Below, one piece after another: positions 44,701-56,477 of a DNA stretch of 64,000 nucleotides. This DNA is from Eonycteris spelaea (Eukaryota; Chordata; Mammalia; Chiroptera; Pteropodidae): contig PUFA01000014.1 in NCBI GenBank assembly GCA_003508835.1, positions 3,106,501 to 3,170,500 on the forward strand, written 5' to 3'. The position numbers and the translations under genes were made by a program. A model generated the notes under the pieces. The model made no database searches, was not told where the DNA came from, and saw only the letters and a program-made list of their open reading frames with translations. Each line of letters starts with the position of its first letter. The first letter of the stretch is position 1.

Positions 44701-46676
44701 GAAGTGCCCGTGTTATGGGGCTTTGCCTTCGCTCGTACGGAGCTGGTGCCCCTGGCTGGCCGTCGTGAGTCCCCGGGCGAGCAGGGGGCGCAGGACTCTG
44801 GGGTGGCCGAGGCCGGCGTGGGGACGGGCGAGGCGGGCTCAGCAGTGGTGTGTGGTGTGTGTGAGGCTGGGGAGGTTGTGAGCCGGGCTGGCTGCTGGGT
44901 TAGGACGGAGGCCCAGGGGAGGAGAGGGGCCTGTGGGGCAGCCAGGCCGGGGCCGTGCGAGGCAAGCGGCCAGGACATCCTGCGTGGAGGGCCTGGGACC
45001 GAGGGCTTGTCCGGGACGGGGCAGAGCGGGCGGGCCTGCCGCGGCTTCTGCATCCACCGTGTGGCTTCGCCATGAATAAGACATGAGCGGGTGGAGGCCT
45101 TCAGGGATCATCATTATCCTCCGACTCGATAATAGAAAAATTAAAATTTAAAGTGATCTAAAGTGACAAGTGACAGGAATGTTCCTGGAAACCGGAGATT
45201 GGGTGTGAGGGCAGAGCTCAGCACAGATGAGATCACACACGGCCTCCTCCAGAGTGGTGGGTTTTCGTGCTTCGGACTTCTAAGCCGAGGACAAAAGGTT
45301 CCTTTGTCTGGGGGCGCCGGGGGCCCCTCAGTCTTCGTTACCCTGTGTCATGGGCTCAAGGCGGAGTCTCACAGTTTAGTTTATTTCTGGGTGGCTGCCA
45401 CCCTGCTGTGGGCTTCTTCCCCTACTGGGGATCAGAGCTGGACACCCCAGGACCTGAGGCCCCCCCCCCCCCGCCTCACTCAGATCCCCCACCAGCCTTG
45501 AGAAGCAGAGTCTCCTCCCACCTGGCCCTCCGCCTTCTGGAGCCGGCAAGGGCAGCCAGCTGGGCACGTCCCGGCCCTCGGGACAAGCTGGGAGACCCAG
45601 CCTGGCCCAGCAGAACCACCGCACGGATCCGTGCTGTCCTCGCTCCGTGGGAGGCCCAGCCCCTGTGTCTGGGATGTCCCCATTGTGTCCCCGAGGAGCG
45701 TATCAGGGTTAAACCGTTGTACCAGCGTGCCTGTGGGACCTTCGTCCAACCTGACCGGCCTCACCTGGACTCCTGCAGCGTTGACTTGCTAAGGCACGTT
45801 AGCCTCGAGGTCTGCGTTTTCCCCGTGGACCTCGAGGAAAAGCCGGCTTGGACAATCTCCGACTGGCTGTCCCAGGAGCTCGGGCGGCCTGGCTGGGGCA
45901 GCGAGTCTGCGGGCCCCTGGCTTCCACGTCCTCCTTCCTCCTTCAGGGTGACCTGGGTCCTCCCCTGAGCGTCCTCCAGGTCAGTGGGGCGGAACGCCAG
46001 AGCTCAGGGACAGCGGACTGTCGGAACACTTATTTTAATTAGAAGAGTTATGTAACATGACATCAGAAAGTTGGCAAAATGCCGGGGAAAAGGAAAAAAA
46101 AAGAACCGGCGATGGCGGCCTTCCGCACGGTCGCTGCATCTGGCCCGTGCGCCCCCGCAGGGCGGGCGCCTCCGTCACACGTTGCTCCCGACCCCGTCCG
46201 TAGTCCTTGCTGCCCTTCGGGGCTGTGGTGCCCAGGACGCAGAGACAGCCGGCCCCCTGGGAGCCGAGCCTCCAGCCGGGAGGCGCAGTTTGAACCGCCC
46301 AAGGCTTTATGGCGCCCGCTGCCCGCCGGCCCGTGCTGGGTCCGGGTGAGGTGCGGCTTTGAGCCAGGCCCGCCCCCGGGAGCGTGCAGGGAGAGACACA
46401 GGTGTTTAGTTCAAAGACAAAATATGTGACAAGGGTTCGAGTGGAGGCAGAAGTCGGGCCTGGGGGCCGGGGCTGCTGGGTGAGAATGCTGGGAGAGAAT
46501 GCTGTTGGCCGGACGGGTCCGAGGAGGGCCTGGGAGCGGGGCTGGGTGTGCGCGTTGGGAGGATTTGGGCAGAGAGGGGGTGGGCAGACGTGCCTTCCTG
46601 TCGGCCCGAGGTGGTGTCCTAACCCATCCTCCCGGCGGGGACCACCGCCCACAGTTACCTTGCGTGGTGTGATTGG
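44701..46676. other. Unique GC-rich sequence
   Basis: An AT-rich patch at 45120-45180 and a C-run at 45462-45473. No exon was recognised. Confidence 0.35.
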
Positions 46677-47429
46677 TTGATGGTCTGTGTCCTCCTCTCT
46701 GGCAGAGGATGTTCATGGGGTGGGGACTTCCCGGACCTTACTCGCCACACAGAACAGATGCCCAAACGTGTTGACAGGAAGGATGGAGCAGGACCGGGAG
46801 AAAGAGGCCGGGGTCCGTGTGATGGAGGGATTCCATGGGCGGGCTGCAGGAGCGGTTGGGGGCCTGAGCCCAGAGGCAAATCTGGGGTCTCTTCCTTAGC
46901 CAGCTGTCTTCTGGGAAGAAAAATTAGGACATCGTGCAAGAACAAAGAGGTGGGGGAAGGGAGAGAAGAAGGCCTGCCCATAATGCCAGCGCAGGAGGGG
47001 ACGGAACGTCTTGGGGTCTGTCCTACCCCAGGGTCCCCCTGCTCAGACGTGTTCCTGGAGAGTGATTTCGGATTCACACCACTCCTTATCTACTGTTTGA
47101 AAACTTGTTGTTTTTACTTAGTGACTCTCTGTCCTTCTCTAGAATTCCCCGGGCAGGACTATATTGACAAGACATCCTCCTGCCTGGACACTCGGCTGCT
47201 TGGCCTAGGGCTGGGGACCTCGGGGACTTTTCTTATCTGGGCGATAAAGAACGCCAAACCAAAGTGGGCCATGGGGACGGGGACAGCCACCACTGCTGTT
47301 TCGCAGGGGTCAGGAAACTCCAGGCGGAGCTGTCAGACGGGGCTCAGAAGGACGAGCACACGTTCCAACAACGAGGCCATTATTCGAGGTTATTACGTCC
47401 GCCCTATTGTTATCCTCTGGGACGAAGGT
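46677..47429. other. Unique sequence inside a long chance ORF
   Basis: A + strand frame stays open from 46677 to 47714 (345 codons), but its last third is MIR and a poly-G run. The translation shows no family, signal peptide or domain that I recognise. Confidence 0.3.
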
Positions 47430-47645
47430 GAATTCGGAAGTCAGAATGGACCGGGTTTAAGCCCTCGATCCTTCGGCAGCTGCGTGACCTTGGCCCGGCT
47501 AGCTCCCTTCCACTCTGCGGTGCTCACGAGGGTGGCGGGGAGCCTCCTGCCCTCCGAGAGCTGGAAGGGGAAATGGAACCCCAGGATCTCTAAGAAAGCG
47601 CCTCCCCATGCTAGGTGCCCAGCAAGTGTTGGCTCCCTTTCTGCC
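47430..47645 (+). repeat. MIR SINE, sense
   Basis: 'gtcagaatggaccgggtttaagccctcgatcc', 'cagctgcgtgaccttggcccggctagc' and 'catgctaggtgcccagcaagtgttggctcc' follow the MIR order. Confidence 0.75.
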
Positions 47646-47659
47646 CTGCTTTTGTATCT

Positions 47660-47679
47660 GGGGGGTGGGGGTGGGGGGG
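47660..47679 (+). other. G-quadruplex-forming G run
   Basis: GGGGGGTGGGGGTGGGGGGG. Three runs of five to seven G separated by single T. Confidence 0.6.
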
Positions 47680-47779
47680 AAATGAAGGAATCAATTGAAA
47701 AACTAATAAAATAATCACAAGAGTAGTTGGAGATCGGAGAGAAGACTAAAATTAAGCCACGACCACTCACTTGACTTAA
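47680..47779. other. AT-rich sequence
   Basis: Possibly the left part of the L1 3' end that follows. Not aligned with confidence. Confidence 0.3.
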
Positions 47780-47945
47780 TTTTCAAAGATCCCGTTCTTG
47801 TGCTGCGAATGTTATGCCCGTGGTTACACAGCTCTATACTTTTATCTATATGTTTGTCCAAACTCACTGAACCATATACCTAAGATGAGGGAATTTATTG
47901 TGTGCAAATTATACCTTAAAGAACTCGACTTTACAAGAGAAGAGC
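47780..47945 (+). mobile_element. L1 3' end fragment, sense
   Basis: 'gtggttacacagctctatac', 'tgtccaaactcactgaaccatatacctaagatgagggaatttattgtgtgcaaattataccttaaag' matches the terminal L1 3' UTR (caaaactcatcgaattgtacac…gtatgtaaattatacctcaataaag). Confidence 0.8.
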
Positions 47946-48069
47946 CCGCTCTTAACGTGGCCAAAGCGGGTGAAAAGACCGAATAGTAAAGAGAAATGTG
48001 CCCGGCCTAGATGAAGGAGAAAAAACGACATTTAAATATTTTGCTGTTGTTAGTTTTCCCTTTCTACAA
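47946..48069. other. Unique sequence
   Basis: Nothing recognised. Confidence 0.35.
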
Positions 48070-48385
48070 AAAGTATATGTTAATCCGTCATTCAGCAGGT
48101 GTCGTGGAGCGCCTACTATGTGCCCCAGGCACTGTTTGAGGCTCCGTTCGGCGCCTCCGGCCGCGGTGGGCCCTGAGCGGGAAGCGGGGCCTGGGCGTGT
48201 GGGAGCGTCTTGCAGTCTTAGAGGAATTGGGGGTAGCAGACCTCCCTGAGACGGTGATGGTTGAGGTGGGGATGACTGGCAGGGCCGGCGGTCGGGGCAG
48301 GGGCAGGGCACGACGCGAGGAGGAGGTGGCCCTGGCAGGCCCAAGGAGCGGCCCGGGGGACGGTTTTCGGGAAGCTTAAATGTCA
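48070..48385 (-). mobile_element. L2 3' end, antisense
   Basis: 'gtcattcagcaggtgtcgtggagcgcctactatgtgccccaggcactgtttgagg' is the reverse complement of the L2 3' terminus. The rest ('ggcaggcccaaggagcggcccggg') is decayed. Confidence 0.75.
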
Positions 48386-48414
48386 GAAGGAGGAAGTAAA
48401 CGCTCCAGCCAGGC
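48386..48414. other. Short unique spacer
   Basis: Nothing seen. Confidence 0.3.
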
Positions 48415-48640
48415 AGGGCGGTTCTACCTCACGTTGTCTTATCTTTCCTACTCTCGTGAATGTCACAAAATACATATATTTTTTTAAGTTTACCATAATG
48501 AGACTCTGTTTTTCGCATACTGCGATGTAACCTGTTTAACATAATAGCGTTCTGAATACATTTTCCCATTCTATTACAGTCATCCTTTGTGGCCCGATTT
48601 CGCACTCTTCGGCAGTCTTTCATTCCTGGGCATTCGCTGT
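48415..48640 (-). mobile_element. Ancient repeat, same family as 10470, antisense
   Basis: 'caaaatacatatatttttttaagtttaccataatgagactctg' and 'gcatactgcgatgtaacctgtttaacataatagcg' match the antisense of that family (…atacatatatatttttttttacaaaaatgggatcata…tgttttgtaacctgctttttt…). Confidence 0.65.
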
Positions 48641-50619
48641 CATTCGCTGTCGTTTATTTAACCGACGCCCTGCTGTTCAGCACTCGGGTGCGCCTAGGAG
48701 CCACCGGGGAGAGGCAGGGGACAAGCGGGACCCGCCCGGTCCAGGACGCAGGGCCTGGGTGAGGTCGCTGTCCGGCGGGCCTCTGCGGTGGAGAAGCGCG
48801 TCCTTCAAAGTATTTCTGGTCGGGTTATATACGTCAGATGCTCGCTGTCAAAAAGGTGAAGCATGCAGAAGAGAAGGAAGCAGATGTGACCCGCGGTGTG
48901 GGACATCGCCGCCTGCCGCGCAGTCACATGCAGGGAGGCGAGGCGGGGGCGCGCCGCTGTGACGGCGCGTTATTTCACGCCCCGCTTTTCCCATTGAGTT
49001 CCGTGCCACCCCATTTCCCTGTGTCACTAAAAAACGTGTTTGTGTACTTCTAACGGCAAGTGACAGAGGTTTGGGGCTTGGATTCAGTCCAGCCTTCTCA
49101 TTCCGTGGGAGGTGACACGTGTGCCCCCAGTCCCCTCCTGGGGACATCCTGGCAGATGTGCCCCCCGCCCCCCCCTGACCTCCCTGCCTCCGACTGCGGG
49201 AAGCTCGTTCGCGTCTCCAGTGAGCAGGCCCCCGATCGTCCACCCGGGCAAACGGGTCCTTCCAGAGACCGGGTCCGAGGCACCGTCACGTCCCCCAAAC
49301 CCTGCCTCCCTCTTTCTGCGGGTCAAACGTCCTTCACTGCGCATCTCTCAGGAAAATCGTGAAGACGGCACGTTGTTTCCTGGGGGAGTTACTTTGAAGG
49401 GGAGGGAGGTGTCGATGGCGCCAGGAGGCGGGCCGGGGGTGGCCACACGCCAGGGCGCTCGCTGGGCCTCCTTCCTCGGCGGCCAGCTGTGGGAAGTGAG
49501 CCGCGGACCCAGCCCCTTCAAGTTCCGCAGGCGGCGCCTCCGGCAGTGGGGGCTGCCTGACCCACCCCAGAGGTGCGAGTGATGGGGCGACAGTTGCCCC
49601 TGGACGTCTCTCGACAGGTGCCACGTGGCTGTGCCCCGAACATGACAGAATGTTTGGTCCACCACTTATATACGAGTGGCGTGTGTATCAGATTGCTGAA
49701 GATAAAAAACCAGAGACAGATTAAATTCCAGAAACTCGGGTAGGTTGAAAGGATGAGCTGAAAACAAGATGCACTCGAACAGGGCCGAAGGCTTTGCACT
49801 GTGGTTTGGGTAGGGATTTGTTCACTTCGTGGGTGTGCAGGGAGGCCTGTGCCCATGCGTGGCTCAGCGTCTCTTCTCGGTGGATCCCACGGGCCGCGCC
49901 GCTGCCCCCGAGCTGGAATGGGGGCTGGGCCTGGCTGTGGGTCCTTGGGCAAAGCCTCCGGGAGCCAGGTGTGCCCTTTCGTAAGGGAAGGCGGACTTCC
50001 TGGCCCACATCCACCTGGAGGTCCAGTCAGGAAGGGCAGTTGCCTTGGAAAATTGCACGGTCGTGATTGCACAAGTGCCTACAGCAGAGACGAGATGCAC
50101 GAGGAGCTGGTTGTGCAACCCTGGGCTGCTTTTCCCTTTGCCTCAGTAAATGCGCAGTTAAAGAACATGCAGTTCTCAGTCAGGAAGTGCACGCGGTCTG
50201 GTCTGGAGGCTTCTACGCTCCGGGGATGGCGAGTGAGCGGCGTGTGGGCAGGGCGGCGGAAAGGCCTGGGTTTCAGCCTGCCCTCCTGGTGGGCGCCCGG
50301 GCCACGCGGGTCCGCGTGCGTTGAGCAGGGCTGCTGCCGTGGGCGGGGCGGGGGCGCTGCTTGCTGTGCGCATCCTCAGGATGACCAGCCCCTGGGGCTT
50401 TTCCCGCCAGGCCAGCCCTGCCGGACCGAGCTTCCCCAGCTGTGATCCACTCAGCCGCCTCGCGCAAGAGAGCTGGGGGGTGCTGACTGCAGCTGCCCCC
50501 TCGCTCTGTGGTGTCTCAGTGGGGCGCCTGCCCAGGCTGGGTGACGAGCTCCTTGGAAAGTCCCCAGCAAGGAGCTCCCTCCCCCCCCCTTCGCATTTTT
50601 TTCCCTTTCTCTCTCTGCA
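48641..50619. other. Unique GC-rich sequence
   Basis: AT-richer patches at 49660-49800 and 50050-50180. No exon or repeat was recognised. Confidence 0.35.
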
Positions 50620-50875
50620 TGGCGACCTCTTATTCATCCTTTGGGTCTCTGTTTAGATGTCACCTCCATCAAGAAGCCTTCCCAGATCCTTATGGCCGTA
50701 GGCCTCTCCGTGCCCGCCTCGTCCTGGCACGTGCACTTGGCCCTGTCCTCTCCCGGGACCCTGGCGTGAGCCCCTTGGAGGCAGGAGCTGCTTGTGTGCA
50801 CCGTTCCACAATGACAGTATCTGGCAGACACTAAGAATTCAGTTAAATGTGTCTTGAATAAGAAGAAAAAAATTG
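50620..50875 (+). mobile_element. L2 3' UTR, sense
   Basis: 'ctctgtttagatgtcacctccatcaagaagccttcccagatcc', 'gagccccttggaggcaggagctg', 'gtatctggcagacactaagaattcagttaaatgtgtcttgaa' follow the L2 order to its 3' end. Confidence 0.85.
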
Positions 50876-51889
50876 CATGAATGAGACTTCAGTTTTAGCT
50901 TGAAGGCCAGCCCATCACCCCGATGAGAAGGGTCATGTGTGGGGCCCGGCCGCTGGCATCTCGGGTGGCCTGGGTCGCCCGGGCAGCTGCTCGTGCAGGG
51001 TGGAGGTGGCCCCCAGGTCCTCATGGGGCGAAGGTGCAGAATGGGTGGCCTGCCGCCCTGCATCGAGGGCTCTGGTGCCCCTGAGGTGGGTCCCACCGGG
51101 GAGGCGCTCACCGTGAAGCACCAAGAAGGCCCTTGACCCACACAAGGAGCCGCCCACGGGCTCCTGGAAAGGGTCTAAGGTCCCTAGGGACTCCACCCAG
51201 GCAGGAGTCAGTGGGGCCCAGCAGCAGACTTGCTGGAGTCCTCGAGTCTCCTCTCCCTCTCGGTGACGTCCCTAAGCCTCCTGCCTTCGGGGCCTGGGTC
51301 TCCACGTGGGGAGGAGGAGTAAGGGACAGTGACACGAGGCTCTTAGGCTGTCATGGACAGTGTATGGAGCGGATTAGTCCATCCCCCGCATGGTCTGGCG
51401 TTGGCTGTGGACACTGATATGTCAGACAAAGGGAGTGTGTCCGCCTGCCTGCCTTTCCTCTGAACAACTCGGGGTGTCCTGACCCCCCCTTTACGTAAAC
51501 TCCTGCCAAGGTTCCTGGTGCCCCTGAACCTAATGGCAGTAGCGCTGTCCACCAGAGTGCGACTGGCCGCAGAGCAGCCCCGGAACACAGGGCTCCAAAG
51601 CAAAATGCGACCCTGAGGGCTGGGCTCCCCCCAACACCCTCCCCTGCTCCTGCCGCCTGTGGTCTGCGCGGCAGACCAGCCGCACGGGCGGCACCTCGCC
51701 CTGTTCCCGCTGGAGGCCCTCCCCGACGAGTAGAAGTGCGCCGTGGGTGTGCGGGGGGCGCCGCGCCCTGCAGGACCCTGACCCTTCCGGGGAGTGGAGC
51801 CTCTCGCATCGCATCATCGCCCTTGCCAGCCTCCGTCACTAGTGGAGGTAAACCTGAGAGACACGGGGCACGTGTGCGTCGGGGCCTCG
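50876..51889. other. Unique GC-rich sequence
   Basis: Nothing recognised. Confidence 0.35.
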
Positions 51890-52113
51890 CGCCCCGGGCG
51901 CTGTCCACATCAGGGGCTGCGTGCGTCTTTGCTGGGGCAGGCGGGCGTCCTCTGTGCTGAAGGATGGGTGACCACAGCCTTGGCCTCCGCCCGTGAGCTG
52001 CCGGGGGACGACCCCAGGACCCTAGCTGTAATAACCAAAAATGTCTCCAGACATGGCCAAGCGTCCCAGGAAGGGCAAAAGCGCCCCTGGTTGAGAGGCC
52101 CTGAGTCACATGT
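51890..52113. mobile_element. MER5A (hAT-Charlie, non-autonomous)
   Basis: ACCAAAAATGTCTCCAGACA at about 52032, then 'tggccaagcgtcccaggaagggcaaaagcgcccctggttgagaggccctg' is a clear MER5A end with its terminal inverted repeat. The left part ('tttgctggggcaggcgggcgtcctctgtgctgaaggatg') also matches. The GC-rich decay is typical of this window. Confidence 0.9.
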
Positions 52114-52126
52114 GTTTCTCCCCCGG

Positions 52127-52178
52127 GCGCACGCACGCACGCACTCACACACGCACTCTCACACACGCACGTGCATGC
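52127..52178. repeat. (CA)n/(CGCA)n microsatellite
   Basis: GCACGCACGCACGCACTCAC followed by CACACG units. Alternating purine-pyrimidine. Confidence 0.85.
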
Positions 52179-53378
52179 CGCTCTGCTGGTGGCTCTGGGT
52201 GGACCGGCTCGCTCTGTGGCCAGAGTCAGCTTCCTGCTACACACGCACACCCTTAAAAACACACTTCCCAGTCAGAGGCAGTCAGCCAAACACCACCGAC
52301 CTTCGACCTTCGCTCCCGGGGGGCAGACTAGGGGAGTGGGCGAGAGGCCGGCAGCCTGTGAGTGCTGCACTGGCAGAAGACCCCTCGGGGCAGGACAGGG
52401 ACAGAGGGACAAAGCCCGCCTCCTCACATCCCAGGGGGCAGCTCTGCGAGGAGAAAGCTCTCAGTTAAACACCCAGCAGCATGATTGGTGTTGAGTCACC
52501 TGCTTCACCCCCCACACTGACCATGGGGCTCCATGCCAGGTGGTCAGCTGGGCCCCGGGGAAGACCCTGTCCCCTCTGCTGCCCTTCCCCAGTGGGGCCA
52601 CAGACACAAATCACAAATCCCCGCAAAGTGCAATAACGAAGACCGGGCAGCGCTGTAAAAGTGAGGGGCCAGGCGTTTGGGGTGTCCCCGGAGGAGGAGC
52701 ATGAGCTGGGGTTTAAATGAAAGACACAAGACGGGGCAGAGGGGCTCTGCAGGGAGCGGCCGCGTGGCCGCTGCCCAGTGCTAGTGCTGCAAGTGGCTTT
52801 GCAAATGCTGCTTCTCGTCATCCTCGGAGCACCGGGGGCCCAGGACGCCAAGACCCTGCCCGGGGGCCGCGTGCCGTGCGTGTGAGGCCGCTGTTCTGTG
52901 ATTGATCCGGGGGGAGGTGGGGGGTGACTCTGGGACGGGGGCCTTTGCTCCTGGTGGCCATAGCTCTGAGCGCTTGTTGGAAACGCACCATTCCGGGCTG
53001 AGTCTTGGAGGTCACCTGGGCCTGGGAGTCTGAGTCCGAGCACCTTCCAGGCTCCAGGCTTGCGTCCCCGACCAGGATGGTGGCTCAGACCCCGGAGGGA
53101 GGGTGGGCGTGGGTGACCGGCGCCTCCTGGGGGCCGAGTGTCTGGGGCACACGCGCTCTGCACCGGAGCCCTGCGTCTGCCCGGCCGGCCGGGCTGCCTG
53201 TGATTTTCCATTTGATGCTGCACGGGATGGAGACCCGGCAAGGGCCCCGGCGTCTGCGGGCTGAGCGGTGTCGCTGATGCGATTCGCCGGGGCCTTGGCT
53301 GTTTGTGGTGCGCTGGCTGGTGCAGGAACCCAGAGGCTGCGCCTTTGCGAGGAATGAATAATTTATTTGTGTTTTCAG
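52179..53378. other. Unique GC-rich sequence
   Basis: Nothing recognised. Ends in the AT-rich acceptor tract of the candidate exon at 53379. Confidence 0.35.
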
Positions 53379-53438
53379 ATGACTTGTCCCTGCATCGCAG
53401 AGAGGCCGCCGAGCTCTGCGCGCTCTGTCGCTTACTGA
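53379..53438 (+). other. Candidate exon, 60 nt
   Basis: Preceded by TTTATTTGTGTTTTCAG, a strong acceptor, and followed by CTGA|GTAAGT, whose intron side is perfect. Codons in the only open frame read DLSLHRREAAELCALCRLL. The length is a multiple of three. The family was not recognised and the paired strong sites could be chance. A spliced lncRNA exon is equally possible. Confidence 0.25.
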
Positions 53439-53684
53439 GTAAGTGGCTTCGGCAGCAGAACCTGCCTCACTCCGCCAGGCCCTGGACGCCTGGTTCCGGG
53501 CTGCATTCCAGGGGAGCCCGGAACTTGTCGCCCTCTGGTTTACAATGTCCTACGACAATTGTGCTTAGAACAAAAGGCGCGCTCCTTCCCCAGCCCCGAC
53601 CGTCCTCCTCCGCCTGGCTGGGTGGGGCCCACCGCGGCAGGCGGGGCGTGAGGGACAACGGGGGTGCCCCCTCTCTCTCCCTTT
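53439..53684. other. Unique GC-rich sequence
   Basis: Nothing recognised. Confidence 0.35.
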
Positions 53685-54185
53685 AATTTTTTACCGACGT
53701 TTAACTTGCACGCATTGACGTGCACAGGTTTTAAGCGTACAACTTGTTAAGTTTTCACGAAACGAGCCAGCCCGTGTGACCCGCGCTCGGAAGCTCCCCA
53801 CGGCCCTTCCGAGCCGTCACCCCCGCCGAGGGCGGCCACTGTCCTGCCGTGCGTCGCCACGCCTCCGTCCCGCCTGTTTTCACCCTTGTCGTCCGGGGAA
53901 CCCGCACAGGGTGGCCCCTTTCGCGCCGGGCCCCTCCGCCCGCACCACGCTGGGCGCCTCCTCCGTGTTGTGCGGCGTGGCGTACAGGTTCGTTCTGGCG
54001 GCTCCGTGGCCTTTCGTCAGGTGGAAACTGCAGTCGGGTTATCCACCTATTGCAGACGGGCACTGGGACAGCTCCCCGTGGGCCACCCCCAGGCGTGGGG
54101 CTGTGGGCGTCCGCGCATCTGTCTTTGGGGGGCGTGGGTCCGTCTCTCTGCGGGTTGCCGTGCCCGCTTCACGGGGGCGGGGCCC
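53685..54185 (-). mobile_element. L1 3' end, antisense, strongly GC-converted
   Basis: The left end 'gttttaagcgtacaacttgttaagttttcacgaaacg' matches ttttaagtgtacagttcaatgagttttgacaaatg. The order continues ('cggccactgtcctg', 'cctttcgtcaggtggaaactg', 'gtctttggggggcgtgggtccgtctctctgcgg'), but most A/T positions have become C/G, with dozens of CpGs. This is unusual for an AT-rich L1 3' end. Confidence 0.75.
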
Positions 54186-54439
54186 TCAGCGAATGCGTCT
54201 AACCTGTTCTCAGAGTGGTTGCAGGTGGCAGCCTCCTTTGCTCTGTGACACAGCTCAGAGACACCGGTCATGGCAGTGGGCTTGGGACGGCTCCAGTGTG
54301 ACGAGCACACGGCCTGGGAGCCGGAAACGTGGTCGGCCAGCGCCCAGTGCCCCAGGCGGCCAGAGGGCAGGTTCTGGGCCTGGTCGTGGCCTGCGGGGCT
54401 CCGGGCTCAGTCACCGGGGCCGTCGGATGTCTTTCCAGC
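54186..54439. other. Unique GC-rich sequence
   Basis: Nothing recognised. Confidence 0.35.
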
Positions 54440-54720
54440 CCTGACCTCTCTTGCGAAGCTTGCAGCCTGGGAGGTCTCGCCCGCACGCGTCAGCACCCAC
54501 AGTGCGTGGGGCGGCTGTCCCCAGACCCGGCCGCATCCCGGGCACAGGACACGCAGGACGCCGGGCACGTCTAAGTCGGCTCCGGGGTTGGACGTCGGAA
54601 GGCGAGGCGGCAGCGAGGGGCCGTCCGTGTGGAAGTGTCCGCGAGCAGCCGCCTCGCCGCGCGGGGGCCGCGGACGGGGAAGTCAGCCCCAAACCCAGCC
54701 CTCCCCCCGCCCCCCGCTGT
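54440..54720. other. CpG-dense segment
   Basis: CpGs are frequent (cgcctcgccgcgcg, ggacgtcggaaggcg) but there is no GC-box cluster or clear splice donor. It is more likely part of the regional CpG enrichment than a promoter. Confidence 0.4.
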
Positions 54721-55499
54721 AGTTGTAACCCCCAAAGCATCCATCTCTGGCGCCAGACCCCACTGTGTTTCTCCCCCTCGGGGACTTTGCTTCCTCACGA
54801 AGTTGGATCTCAGGATATATTAAAGGAATTTGTCATCTCGGGCACGCACTGCCCCGCTGTGAGCGGGGAGCAGAGCCATCCGGCCTCCCGCAGACCAGTC
54901 AGTGTGGGCGCCCGGGCGTGTCCAGGAAGAAGACGCTTTCCTAGTGGCCTCTCCCAAGGGCTGGCCCATGAGGACGATGGGCGCAGAGCCCCTCCGGGCC
55001 TGGACCACTGCGGGGGGACCTAGCCCCGGAAATGGCCCCAGAGCCGTGACTTCGTAGGTGGTGACCCGTAACACCCTGGGGTGGCTGCCTGGGCCGCGTT
55101 AGGAGCTGAACTGAGAGTTCAGTGGAAGCTCCCTCCTTACCCACTGGGCTGTGCGTGCGTCCTGAGGGACTGTCCCCGCCCCAGGGGCCTGGATCACCCC
55201 GTGAGTGCAGGCAGATAACAAGGCCACCCCCGACACCTGGCGTCCCCCTGAGTGTGCCCTGGTGGGCCCTGGGCTCCTCCAAGGTGGGGCCGGTGTCCGC
55301 ACGCCCAGCATACACGTCGGGCGCTCGGCCGCACCCCTGGATTTTGGGCGGCGAATTCTCGTGACTGGCCGAGGCCGGTGTGTCCCTGGCGGCAGCACCC
55401 GGAGGCCCTGCGGCTTGCCTCCCTGCTCCTGTGACGTGGCTCTTTGTCCTTCTGCCCTCTGGGGCAGAGGAGTACGAGAGCGTGGCCTTAGACTCTTTT
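54721..55499. other. Unique sequence
   Basis: Nothing recognised. Confidence 0.35.
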
Positions 55500-56277
55500 G
55501 TAAAGAACAACTTCATTGAGACACCATTCCCATGCATGTGGTCATCCAGTTGTCTTTTGCTTGGGGTTAAGCATTGGTCGAGAAAATATCCTCTCCCCGT
55601 TGGATGGTCTGGGCACACTTGAAAATCAGTTGACCATAGGTATGTGGGTTTGTTTCTGGATTCTCAGTTCCATTTCATTGATCTTCCCTTGTGCCAATAC
55701 CACACTGTCTTGATCGCTATTGCTTTGTGTGGTAAGTTTTGAAATTGAGAGGTGTGAACCCTACTCTGTTCTTTTTCAGAATTGTTTTGGTTCTTCTAGG
55801 TGCTCTGCAATTCCACATGACTTTTAGAAGCAGCTCGTCAGTTTCTACAGAGGAGTGAGCCGGGAAATGCGTCGACTCGACAGCTCAGTTTGGGGAGTCC
55901 TGCCACCCCAACAACGTTAGGTCTCCTGACCGTGAACTTGGGGTGTTTTCCCAATTCATTAGGTCTTTAAAAATCTTTTTCAGCAGTGTTTTGTAGTTTT
56001 CAGAGTGTGAATTTTACACTTCTTTTGTTAAATTTATTCCTAAGTACTTTATTGTCTTTGATGCTCTTGCTAATAGAATTGTTTTCCTAATTTCATTTCG
56101 GAATTTTTCCTTGCGGATATATAGAAATACAGTTCATTTCTGTACCTTGATCTTGTCTCCAGCAATCTCGCTGAACGTGCTGGTCTTGTAAACAGATGAC
56201 ATAAACTTAATGGTATTATTACAGTATTGGTACAGTTCAGTACTGGTTATGTATTTCCTCTCTGATTTTCTTGATGA
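55500..56277 (-). mobile_element. L1 ORF2 fragment, antisense
   Basis: 'attgttttggttcttctaggtgctctgcaattccacatgacttttagaagcagctcgtcagtttctacag' and 'ttttgttaaatttattcctaagtactttattgtctttgatgc' match the antisense of mammalian L1 ORF2 in order. Degenerate, no coding capacity. It kept its AT-rich composition, unlike the L1 only 1.3 kb to the left. Confidence 0.9.
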
Positions 56278-56477
56278 CATTTTCTTTTCTTTAGCTTACT
56301 TCATTGTGAGAATACAATCTATCATACACAGCACGTACAAAATATGCGTTAATCGACTTGACGCCATCGGCTGTGAGTAGTTAAACTTGGGGGGAGTCAA
56401 AGTTAGTTATACATGCATTTTCGACTGCCTGGGGGGCCAGCACCCCTAACTTTCGCGTTGTTCAAGGGCCAGCTGTA
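56278..56477. mobile_element. TcMar-Tigger-type DNA transposon fragment
   Basis: 'agcttacttcattgtgagaatacaatctatc', 'gttaaacttggggggagtcaaagttagttatacatgcattttcgactgcc' and 'cccctaactttcgcgttgttcaagggccagctgta' match the end of a Tigger/MER2-related element and its terminal repeat. Confidence 0.75.

Noticed and set aside
46677..47714. 345-codon ORF on the + strand, the longest in the window
   Set aside because: Its last third runs through a MIR copy and a poly-G run, it has no recognisable domain, and long chance frames are expected in GC-rich DNA.
54440..54720. Second CpG-island promoter
   Set aside because: CpG-rich but without GC-box clusters or a clear donor. The surrounding repeats are also CpG-enriched, so a regional bias explains it.
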